A stretch of 64,000 nt of DNA from Undaria pinnatifida (Eukaryota; Sar; Phaeophyceae; Laminariales; Alariaceae), in NCBI GenBank assembly GCA_012845835.1, contig JABAKD010000010.1, forward strand, positions 8,675,599-8,739,598, given 5' to 3'. Positions 44,908 through 56,900 of this stretch are shown piece by piece. The position numbers and the translations under genes were made by a program. The notes beneath the pieces are model-generated. The model worked only from the letters and a program-made list of their open reading frames with translations. It did no database searches and had not been told where the DNA came from. The first letter of the stretch is position 1, and the number at the start of each line of letters is the position of its first letter.

Positions 44908-47900
44908 ATCCTCCGGCGGATGGGGAAAAATAAAGCTTTAGCTCACCACACTTCCGCGTATTTTCATACGCGTCGTGTGTCGATTTAACTCAGTTGCTTT
45001 CGCAGCCCAACGCTAGCTGGCGCACCCTTCGAGTCCCATTGTAGGTATAGCGTAAGCTGTCCCTATCATTGGTCCTCGTTACAACCCCGGCAGCGCAAGC
45101 TGCCGTTGTATACGGGTGCGTGTGTATGTCGACCCGGCCTGTCCCCTGAGGGTCAGGTTCGGTGGAGATAGCCACCCGGAATGTCATCTTTCCGGGTAGT
45201 GTGGGACTTGCGCAAGCTCACCCACTAACAAAACCCCTGGCCATGGGAGATAGCCTTCCGCCGGACTCGGTCCAGTTACGGTCCACCCTACCCATTCGGG
45301 CGTTGGTCCTCGGATGTATGATACATACTGCTTGCTGTGTTTAGGGTTCGGTTTGTGTGACTGACAAAACATGACGACGTCCTAATTAACCCCTCTGGGA
45401 CTAGGCTCTTCGCAGCCCGCTATTATTAGTCGAGCAGCCCGCGCGTGCGCCGAGACCTTGGTCACAAAAAAGTTGGGTCAGCACAGCAGACGCAGCGCGT
45501 TTCTTCACCCAAGAAAAGACTTATTGTGTAGAAGTGCAGCCCTCGGGTAAACTCGCACCGCGGCCGTGTCGCCTCCCGGTAACACGCTGGGGACGTCTGC
45601 CCTTTTACTGTTGATAGAAGGTCCCTCGGCCCTCAGAATATCACCGCTATTGTTCGCTCGAGGCAATTTTGACCCTGGTCGGGTGATCCCACGCCCTGAG
45701 AGCAGTCAAAATTCAGTATGTAAAAATGATCACGAAAAATGATCACCAAATCAGCGTCGAAGTGCCTCGCGGGAATAGCGTTCTTGTGTACTTCTCTGAA
45801 AACTCCCCAGACAGCCGCGGGCTTGGGAAGGCGTAAGATCTCACAGCTGAGGACCCCAGGCGGCGTGCAGGCTTCATGCGCCTACCGGCGTACCCCTGTA
45901 GGCCGAGTCCAGGGGTGATGCCAGGTGTGCGTGTGTGCGTGCGTGGCTGTGCTATACAACGCCCTGCGTTCAAGTTCGGGGATGTCTTTTTTCATCCCCG
46001 GGCTGAACAGACCGGTCTGTCAGGTGAAAAGTACGAGAATTGATCATTTTTTATGATCACGAAGACCTCCTTGGAGTCACAAAAAAGGGTTAGTGCATAA
46101 TACGATTTTCGGATTAACCCTGAATGAATACAGAGCTCCCCGGATATTGTAACGAAAGTATACCCGTACCCCGGGTATTGTGCCACAGTCTTACAGGGAT
46201 CACAGAAGTTCCGGGTAAGGGTATGAGGATCTTACAGAACTTACAGAAGTTCCGGGTACGGTTACGGATGTCCTACGGAACTTACAGAAGTTCCGGATAT
46301 TGTGGCACAGACGTACAGAACTCACAGAAGTTCCGAGCGGGTACAAACCATGCTGTACCCGTACCCCGGGTTTTGTGGCCACGAGCGTGCAGAACTTCCA
46401 GAAGTTCCGGGTACATGTATGAATGTCGTACAGAAATTCCAGAATTTCCAGATACGGGTATGAATGCCCTACAGAACTTACGAAATTCTTTGTAGGGTAA
46501 TACCCGGGGTAAATACCCCAGGAATACCCGGCATAAAAATCCCGGGTATAGGCACTTGTTGAGGTTAACGATTTATCGCTTGGGTGATGGTTGTCGATAG
46601 CCCTCAAAGCTACGACGGGTTGCCTCGGGAGCTGGCCCACAGTGAGAACACACGCCATGCAAGTTGGAAAATCCTCTACTTCAAATCGAACTCCACCCCC
46701 GAGGCCGTGTATTTACCTGGGTATTACCCGTACCCGGAACTTCGGTAAGTTCTATATGCCGGTGCCACAAATACCCGTGGTACGGGTACAGTATTGTTAT
46801 ACCTGCCCGCAACTTCTGTAAGTTCTGTACGCCCGTGCCACAATACCCGGAACTTCTGGAAGTTCTGTAAGATTTTCATACCCGTCCCGGCATTTCTGGA
46901 AGTTCTGCAAGACTTTCATAGCAGTACCAGGAATTTATGTGAGTTCTGTACGACCCGTGCCACAATACCCAGGGTACGGGTACAGCATGTTTTGTACCCG
47001 CCCAAAACTACTGAGTTAAGTACGCTCGTTCCACATTACCCGGAACTTGTGTGACTTCTGTAACACTTCCATACCCGTACCCGAAACTTCTGAAAGTTCT
47101 ATAAGACTCCCGTACCCTTACCCGGAACCCACAAACCCTACAGAACATAACCTTGTAAAATTCCTTCTTGGTCGATCTCACAGTAGAAGTGTATTCTTCA
47201 TTTTTCTGAATATGTCATAAGTACAGCCAGTATTACAACATATGATGTGTATTGGTGTTTACGTAGCTGTAGACTAATGCATGACCACGGACTTGATTAT
47301 GCGAGTTAATGTGGGAACAACAACTACTAACTTGGAAATACGAGGAGGCCACCGGATAGAGAAAAACCGACTGACCGTGGATTTTGGTAACCCAGCAGGC
47401 GTTAACAATTAGTCGGTTAACAACGTCTACAATCACGTTCTTGTGGTGTTGTTTTTTTGTCTTGTGTCGTGGCAGTAAGTTTGCAGCAATGCACCACGTG
47501 AAAATTAACGTGATAGGGTGAACGTTTGGCTCAAGCGGCAACAAACAGAACCAAATACACACTTGGGTACTTCGGGAGTACCTAACAAGGTTCAATCGAG
47601 GAACAATAAAAAAAAACGCCATGGCTTGGAGACTGAAACCTGCCAAACGACACACGGTTTAATCGTTGTTTCGATTTTGGGCTCAACCGTAACGCCTGCT
47701 CCCTCTTGTATCCTGTTTATTTTTTCGAAAATGAAATATGTTTCGAAAATGATACTATCCGGTGCCCACCTACTTGTAAAACAGCTTTCTTGTAAAACAG
47801 GATCAAACCAAGATTTTCCGTATATGTGAAACACTTTTGGTCGATTTCAAAATCCAATTCGTATCGTGTACGAGTATCAAGCTCGAGGCGTGTACCCGAG

Positions 47901-50900
47901 GGTAGATCGTAGAACCCACGGGTTATAAAGTCTACCAGGTAGTTTATGTCACCAGAGGGTAACAAGCGCAGCAGGTACGCATGGTATGCAGCAGTTTTAT
48001 ACTATAGTCTTCGTTCCCCTTGCCGCCTCGGTAAGACATGCTACGAGGCATGCCCTAGCAGGCTTATAGCGAGTGGGGCGGGTCTTTCTGGCTGGTGTAA
48101 GGCCGTACTCACCCTCAAGGTGTGATACCTTCTCGCTGCTGCGTGTGGCCGCTAGGCTTAGCCGTGGCGGTAGAGTTGGGTCGTACGTGGTGTGTCAGGC
48201 ATGGTCACCTATGATTCGCGCGTCTTTTTAGGCAGCAGCGGCGGAGCAGCAATGCTTAATCGGGATGCTCGTGCGTGGAGGCAGGCGCCACCACGAGCCA
48301 CACTACAGCGCAGTCTCGGTTTGCATGAAGGGAACTGCGCCGGCAGGAGGCTGGATTCGACGACGAAGGAGGAGGGCGACTGAGCGTCGGCGGGCGGGAA
48401 AGAGACGGATTGAACTCTCCTGAACGATAATTTTTGTTTTTTTTTCAGATAGGCACCGCAAGCTGCGAGGAGCAATTTTGTTGTTTGGGACGGGGGAGAA
48501 GGGGAACCGACTGAAATTGAGTGTCAACGAGAGCAAGTGCGAAGTAGCGGGCCGAGTGAGCTTAGGCGACGAGGCGGCCATGGAGAACCACAGCAGGGGG
48601 ATGGCACACGGAGACCCCCAACCCGCACGCACACCATCATCACGAGAGCAGCGATCGTCTTTCTGGATTTTTTACGAGACAGTAGTACAACAAGTTACTT
48701 TGGTCACTGATTTTTGTAGAGTTGGTAGAGTTGTATGCCCTTCATGGGGAACGATCCCCCGCAATTTTCAGGCACGGGCGTCGTAGCTGCGCTGCAACCT
48801 GTCAGATAACTCGGGAAGACGTGGCGATCATTGATATTTGTATGTTGGTTTTTGGTTCGTTTGCTCTTGTTTCACTGCATGCCCGCGTCGTCACTCTGAC
48901 AGCACTCCAGACAGCAGGCGCGTTCGTCTGTGCTCACGATTACCGTGCGGTTCGTACGGTGCACGCAGCCCAACCGCTGTAGTTTGTAGCCGCGAGTTGG
49001 GTAGTTGTGAGAACGGGGGTTGTTCTATATTGTAAATTCGTAGTTGAGTGGATACCCGCGGCCATGTGAGTTCAGTTTGCACATTGGACCATTTCACTTG
49101 CGCGCCTTCTTCGTATCGTGCGTTTTTGGATGGGAAAGCATAGTATTTCCCGGACAAAGTTTGATTTCAAATGGGTTTTCGGATCTTCTTAGGGCTCCAG
49201 CACCTTTGTGTAACCACGGACTCTAGATTTTTGACAAGAGTTGATATGAGACAACAACTATATCCGGGAACACACAGGTATCTACAGGTGCACTCAACAG
49301 CACGAAGCAGGCTGACGTTTGCCATGTTCAAGCGACGACCCCGAAGAAAGAGAGAACCCTACGATACAACGCCCAAATTTAATTCAAGACGTTCATTATT
49401 TTCCGACTTTGCAGACGATATACTTGGTATAACACCAGCACACTGAACGTTCATTTTTCTAAATATATACCAGGTACCAGGTACAGTATACTGTACAAAC
49501 CCACCTAGTCTGCCGTTATATCATAGGTTTTTGATAGCAAATGCTGCGTAGTCGTCCCTCGAAATGATTCTCGACGGACATTTGTTGGTTATCTCCACGG
49601 CGGTGGTGCCGGCCGCTCTCTCCACCCCCGCCACCCCGCCCAGGGTGCACGCCGACCCCCCGTCCTTGAGCTGGAAGGGTTTTCTTTTCGCCCACTCTGT
49701 GCAATACCAGGGTATACCACGTTGCTATGCCATAACTCCCGACCGGGTGATCAACTGCTGTCAGCTCTGTTATCATACCGGGCCCCTTATCCCTTATACG
49801 ATGGCACTCATCATGTATGTGTAGTTTGTGTCGTGCGCCGGGGGGCGGGGGGGGGGGGGGGGGGGGGGTCACAACGATGAAGAGTTAGAGCCGTGGGTTG
49901 TGTGGAGGTGTTGGCTGACGTTGCATTTTGTGACATCAAACGCTGAGCTAGGCCAGACATGTCAAAATTATCGATTCGCAGTTGAGATTTTGGCGGGAAC
50001 AGAATACGTAGCGAACGGAACAATGAACAGCCGAGAGGAGCGCGGGGAGGGGCTCTGCCGCGTCTGTCAGAGCTGCACGTCATTTATAAGTACAAGCATA
50101 CGCTTAGCGCCGAGGGGAAGTGGAGGCGAGAGCAAAGGCGGGACGGCGAAGCGTCCAACCGACATCTACACACCCAGTGCTCGTGCTGATTCTGTATCCT
50201 AGAGAGATATTACCTCTGCGACCACAAACTGCGGGACAGAGAAAATACATCGAATGCCTAATGTAGTATTTATATAGATACGAAAAGCAAAACATACACT
50301 TACTGCTGCTATACGTAGACTAAGCAAATTGCAGGAAAGTAAGTAAATAAGCATGTACACCAGGTTAAAATAAACCATCAAATTAAAGAAAGATCAACAA
50401 CAGGAGATGCGGCAGCGCAGTAGCACGGGTTTCCAATGAAACTTGGAACCTTGCCGCATGTACGACAGCTTCTTGCTCTCTTGTCCATACCGCTAGCATC
50501 GCTTCCCTTCCTCCAAGGACTGGAAAAAGACCTACGGGGAAGAGGAAAAGGAACCTAAAAGGCAACCACAAACAACAGACAATTGGGCAACCAACATCAA
50601 TTTCGATGCAGCCGCAGGATTAGCATCGGGTCCACTGGAACCGTCTTACACGGTCCGCCATATGTCTCTTACTGTCGCCTACAGCGGTGTCCCTACTGTT
50701 GCCCCTCCATCGCCTATCCCTTCGACGCCATCGTCCATCGTGTTCTCTGATGCATGGCGCAGCCTGATCATCTCAGCCTCCGTCCTAGGCCACCTGTGCA
50801 TGAACCGTCTGAGTGTTTCGAGGACCCCCCCATACCGCTTGCCCCCCGTCTTTACTCCCGTGGTCCATCGCACGGTCTCCACTCCGAACATGAAGAGGGA

Positions 50901-53900
50901 TTTTCCGTGGAGCCCTCGGTGGCTTTAAAGACTTGGAGGCCGTGCACTAGACGACGGTTCGATGCCATCTGCTTCTTGTTTTTTTGTTTTAATGGGCTGC
51001 CGACGGAGATAAAACCGGGGGAAATTACTTGCATTGGTGTGCGTCGGACATGCCGAATTAGCGGTATACCTGGTAAGTAATATCCCGTATACGAAAACAC
51101 AAGGGATTGGCCAAGCAACAGTTTTGACATGAACACCGATGGACTGAGGGACAGCGCTACCAGAGGACTCCACGGACACGCCAGACTGCCTATGCTGTTT
51201 CCAAGCACCCTCCCTCCCTCCCTCCCTCCCTACCGGCGACACCTCTGGGTTCCTAGACGAAGGTCTGCGGGATGGGCAGGATGAGCCACGGCTAGCAGGC
51301 CGACCCGAAGTTATCTTTGATGGCTAAAATGAAAAAATAAAGTGAAAGAGTCGGGAAAAAAACAAGGCCAGAAAAAACAACGAAGCGTCTTGTGGAGCAC
51401 ACCAGCCGATATCTTGGCCTAGCTTCGAAATCTGGTTGAAACATAGTTGACTTTGGCCACTAATTAAAACACTGCTCAAACGCTAACCCCGAACGCCTTG
51501 ACATTGATCGGGAAAAGTATGTCATGAAGAGGTGGTATGTGCTATCGACCGTTTTGTCCAAGCTGACCCTAGCGGTATATACTGCTCGTCCTGGAGGAAA
51601 CTGCCAGCTCGAAACTGCTGGAGTCAAGCTCTACCATAAGAGCTCTTCTCGTGTATACCTGGTGGCGCTTCTACAGCTTAAGCTTTGAAGCTGCTTCAAA
51701 CGATACTCCAGGCCTGAGAAAAAAAGAACAAATACAAGAGAGATCTAGTCGTAGCTTCGACAAAGTGGTTGCAGTTTATGAACCCTACAGCTATCTCGGC
51801 CTTGACCACCTTGGAGATTGATCGCAAGGAAGGTTTTATGAAGAGAGTTGGGGTGTTTTATGAACCTTTTTATCGAGGCTGGGCCAAATCGTAAACACTG
51901 GTCTTGCTGGAGGAAGCCGGAGTCAAGCTCCAGCATACCAGCATACCTGGTAGCTTCTGTGTGTTGTTGACATTAAACAATTATTTCCGCCCATCTACAT
52001 CCAGCACAACCAGCATCCGTGCCAATGCCTCCTCCTAGTAAGACATCTACAGCTGCTATATGCCCGTAGTTTAGGAACGTATGAGAGTCGTAGCTCGTAG
52101 CAGCACGGCAACACGGCGACAATTCTAATTCGGTACTTTGTACGTACATATATACTTCTGTAAAACAAAAAATAAAAGTCCTTGGGGAGGCCATGGGCCT
52201 GCGAAAACAACCCAACCATGCGACCAACCGGAAGAAGGCCCCCTGCTGACTTCGGGAGTGTAATTGCGATCAGCCCGTTTTTCTTCAAGACATACCAAGG
52301 CATGCTGATACACGCCTTTTCGAGATTCGGGAGGCGTTTACACGCAGCTCATTACTTGGTTTTCAGGCGTATATTCACGCATATATCGCATTTCTTTCGT
52401 CCGGCGGCCCTCTGGGGGCCCTCTCGGCGGGCTTGCCCACCTGCGGCGCGCGGCAGACACCGAAGCACTAATTTATGCCCTGGTCAGTAGTAGGGCACTG
52501 CTGTGATACAGGCTAGGGCTCTGCTCCTGACATTTCTGGCTCTTCGCAGAGTAGTGCTCTAGAGTACAGGAATACGGCGGTGTGTTTACTTCAGCGGGCT
52601 CTGTCACATGCAGTTCGAATCATGTTCTACTTCGAAACACACAAAGTGTGCGTGCGCCAGTCTGCCCTGCTGTAATATCCATATATTCACCGAGTTGAAT
52701 ACTAGTTCTGCTGAGTTTTGCACCATCTTTCTCCGAGCCCAAGTCTTTCCCTCTTTGCATCACTCTGGCACGTGTTGGGTCAGTAGCACACGGTGCTGTA
52801 CACATAAATAGAGTATGCTCTCAAGAGGGCGGTGGCTCCCCAATTTAGGTAATATCAAGACCTGAATAGGGCGGTAACCCGCCCTATATACCGAATAAGG
52901 CGTGTTTTTGATATAACGCGGGTCAAAAATCACCCGACACTTTTTCTTCTTTTTTTGTTTCTTCATCCCATTTATTGTCCTCGCACTACTCGCGCCCTCT
53001 CTCCCAGTAGTGGCTCAGATCCGGGGTCACATAGCAGACCCTCCTCCCCCCTCCCCACTACGGTGCGTGCCTTCATTTCATCGCGAGAAGAATTCAGCAT
53101 GTTCTTCCCTCGTCGATTTTGCGTCGAACTATACCTACCCACGCTGCTAGGCGCTCTCAGCAGTCAGTTGACCATTTTTTTTGCATTTTTGCAAATAAAG
53201 TCAAAATCTCGCCACGCACGGGGAATCGAACTGAAGGACCAACGATAGTAATAGTAGTATCGAGGGTAACCACTAGACCACCGGGGCGACCGGCTAGTTC
53301 GCCTTATATACGCCCCACTAATAATGTAACATTAATCTCGGTCGGCGGCCGTAGACCCGGCTTCGGCCAGCTCGAAAGGGGTCACTATTTTCTCCCTTCG
53401 TGTGGCGTAGAAATTCGGATTCGCTCGCTCGCAGATAATTATTTTGCGGGAATGAAGCCTCAAGGCAGACACAATCCCCACCACCCGTGCCCACGTGCCC
53501 CGCGCTAGTCCTGGGCTCCAAAGAGGTTTATTCAGGTACGACGGGGTTTATGTCAAAGATATCGATTGACGGCATTCTTGACTTTTGACGGACAACCGTC
53601 AAGGACCGCTTCAAACTAAAACCAGTATATGACGTCTAACGAGCCTTGACGTGAAAAACTAGACGGTCAACCGACATCTTTGGTTCAAATATATATATGC
53701 AAGTACAGCAGGAACCATAACCAGGCTATTAAATTATCGTCTTGTACGTACTCGTATGTACGTATCAGGTCTTGAGTATTGGCGCAGGAGTGTAGGAAAA
53801 ATGTAGGGATGATTCCTGGAGGGGAATCCCATGAAGTTTTGCGCGTCAATGATGCAGTTTCGTGTCGGAAGACCGTATCTAACAAATTTAAAGTGATACG

Positions 53901-56900
53901 TACGTACATGCGCGGGGAACGTTCCCTTTGCCGAAGTACAACTGGTCATCACACCCTAGGAGTGCAGCAGGTTCTAAAAAGTTTCTGAGCTCCTAACGTG
54001 AGGAGCTCAACATCTTACCCACCCGAAACATACCTTCCAAGACATTCGTTCGCGCAACCCGACCAGCATTTCTATGCGCTACGTCTTAACAGCAGTGCTA
54101 TTACTAGTATATAACATAATTTTTCGGAACTATTATACTAACGGATAGTTCCCGACTTGAGGAGCTCAACCGATCACATAGGTCAGAAATGTTTGGTTCA
54201 AAAAGTGCAACCCTTCCCACCGTGGTCGATGACTCCAACGTCGCATGTTACAAAGCACGAAAGCTGGTCTGGGTTGGATTCTTATTTCGGAATGTGCTAC
54301 GTCAGTGTACGAAACCCTGGGTTTCTTATTTTTCTCTCACTCTCAGCCTGCGCAAATGCTCGTACTCGCTTCCTTAGGTGTTCTGCGTGCTCTGTCTTCT
54401 ACCGATTTGTCCGTTCGACCCGCAGCAGAGTACGGGTACCCGATAGTACTACAGCAGCATTCGTGTATGCACCGTATGTACACTGGGCGATAATGGCTAT
54501 GAATAGTGTTTTTTAGTGTTTTTTCTATCGCCAACGCGCACGCACGCCTCTCTCGATGCTATTACAAGTTGTAAGGCTTGGTTGGGGTAGGCAATACGGT
54601 TAACCTTTTACCAGTGGTCAAGAAGACTATTAGTAATACCCTCTATTTCCTCAACAAGCGGCGTCGTCGGTAGGACCTTATTTATCGTGACCGCAGCTCC
54701 GTACAGCAGTGAAGACTAAACTGCAGGCTCGGGTTGAGTTGTGGATGGAAAACAAATGGCGATACAGGGCTTCCTTGCCATGGTCGAAGGCACGACGGCA
54801 TGCATGTACAACAGTCAACCCGTACTGGATGCTGGCGTAGAAATCGGTTTCGAAATCACAGTGTTTACGGTGGTGCTCTACTCATTTGTGTAGAAATACC
54901 TGGTTCGTCTCGTAAATGTCGCATACAATGCATGTACCTCCACCCGCTGTCGGCACAGAGTGCCTGGCTGTCACGCAGATCAGTCGCGTAGAAAACTCTA
55001 GAAACATTACCGTTGAAGATAATCGATACAAGTTAGGCGCACGACGTCCGCACCCTCGCGCTCTCCCCTCACCGCCGACACAAACCGGCAGGTATGCCCA
55101 ACGTAAAAATGGGTGAGTCGTTATTGAACCACACCATACCATGGAACCCCACCCCCTTCTCCCCACGGACTCCCGCAAAAAGAAAGAGGATCGAACTGTA
55201 ATTTGGTTGCGCACATGTGCCTCATTTTTAGGGGACAGGATGCGGACATACTCACCCCAAGGACATACATGCAATGCTAAACCGACCATGCCTTCAAGAC
55301 ACACACGCTCCTCGAAAATGCGGCGAGGGGAACCAACGTTCACCGGAGGTGTGCTTTTGATGCACACACTCCGCAGAAGAACAACAACCTCCCGCCCCCC
55401 CCTCCAAGGACACGAAATGGTGATCATGTTGACTTTACTTGTGTCACGGGGTACCTCGAGCAGGGAAAACATGTTGTGCACTCGAAAAACCCGGCTGAGG
55501 TACTCCTCAATCGAAATACAGCAATGGAAGACGCACGTTTTCAAGAGGTACGCGCGAGGCTGAGTAAGTCTGCCGAGCCATGTTTCCGTCGGGATTCTAA
55601 CGAAACTCCAACTGTAAGTACGACACCCCCCCCCCCGGTAAACAAAGCAAGAAACAAAACAAAATATCTCCCTCGTGAATGAACACGCAAACAATCGTCA
55701 CGCGGCTTAGTTTGCTCGTGGGGTTGACCCAGCAGACATAACGCCCGACGATATATTGGACACTCACAGCGACGTTCATTCCATACGTGAACAACGAAAT
55801 CAATTCGTATGTTATTGGAGGCGAACGGCGGGTACCCGCATTTTTTCTTCGAGCAAAACACACCGCGCCAACACAACCAAACACTTCATCATACACGACG
55901 CGTTGTTTGGTGTGTGTTGGGGCTTTCGAAAAATACCAACAGCAGTAGTATGCATATCAGCGAAAGTTACCCCACCCCCCCGCCCGCGCTAGTCCTTAGA
56001 CGGCCAGTACAAACGCATCCTACGCCCTGCTCAGGCTAATTTGCTATGAAGACAAGCCACATGCCAGCATTAGTATTAGCTGAAGACCCCCTCTACCCAG
56101 TCGGGGACCGGATCATCTCCGAGGAAAACCGCAGGGCAGGCCTCGGTGAAGCAGTCGTGGCGCTTGAGTTGATCACCTGCCCCCTTGCAGTTGAGAACCT
56201 TGGAGGCATCGTATAATGCCTGCGAGTAAAGGCAAGCGCACGAGGAAAAACGATAAAACACAGATCAACAGGGGGACGATTGCAGCGAGTGTAAGATAAA
56301 TGAGAACACGCGACAAAAATGTTTTAAAACGCGGCATAAAATGGCGTCATCATCACCACTCTCGAGGATGATCAACATTTCAAAGAAAAACGTTTTCGCT
56401 GGATGCCTTCGCTTTGCTCCCGATCGAGGCTTGTTGTGGAACATACGCTACGTTTTTACATCGATCATCTTTGAAAGTCGTACAATTATCTATGAGCGAC
56501 GAGGCCTATCGACTGAAAAATGGCGCCAGCCCGGGCGACGTAGCGTCACAAAGAGGTTCGGTACGCGTGACGACGAGCCACACGCAACAGGACGAATTAG
56601 GATCGATTGAGCAAGCTGCCGATGGCGCGGTCGACGACAAAGATCACAGATTTTCGCTACCTCTGAATATATATATACTAGGTGATGCACAATTGACAAT
56701 GCGACACAGCCAGCAAACGTTGCATTGCTGTCACTTCTGAATGGTACATGACGGGACAGCAGTTGACGATACAGTATATATATGTAATATGTATCACTGC
56801 TTTCTCCAACATGCATGCGATGACACCGGGAAACAGGGGGCGTCAACGGTGCAACGGGCTGCAGCAGTACGCTGGTGGTTGATAAGGTCGAACCCGACCT

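Noticed and set aside
53215-53293. tRNA gene (minus strand)
   Set aside because: A and B boxes are present but the anticodon arm does not pair and the sequence continues into a SINE body with an A-rich tail.
54882-55694. 270-residue minus-strand frame, the longest ORF outside transposons
   Set aside because: No motif, odd Cys/Arg/Val composition, and the plus strand offers exons with consensus splice sites and matching phases. Not fully excluded.
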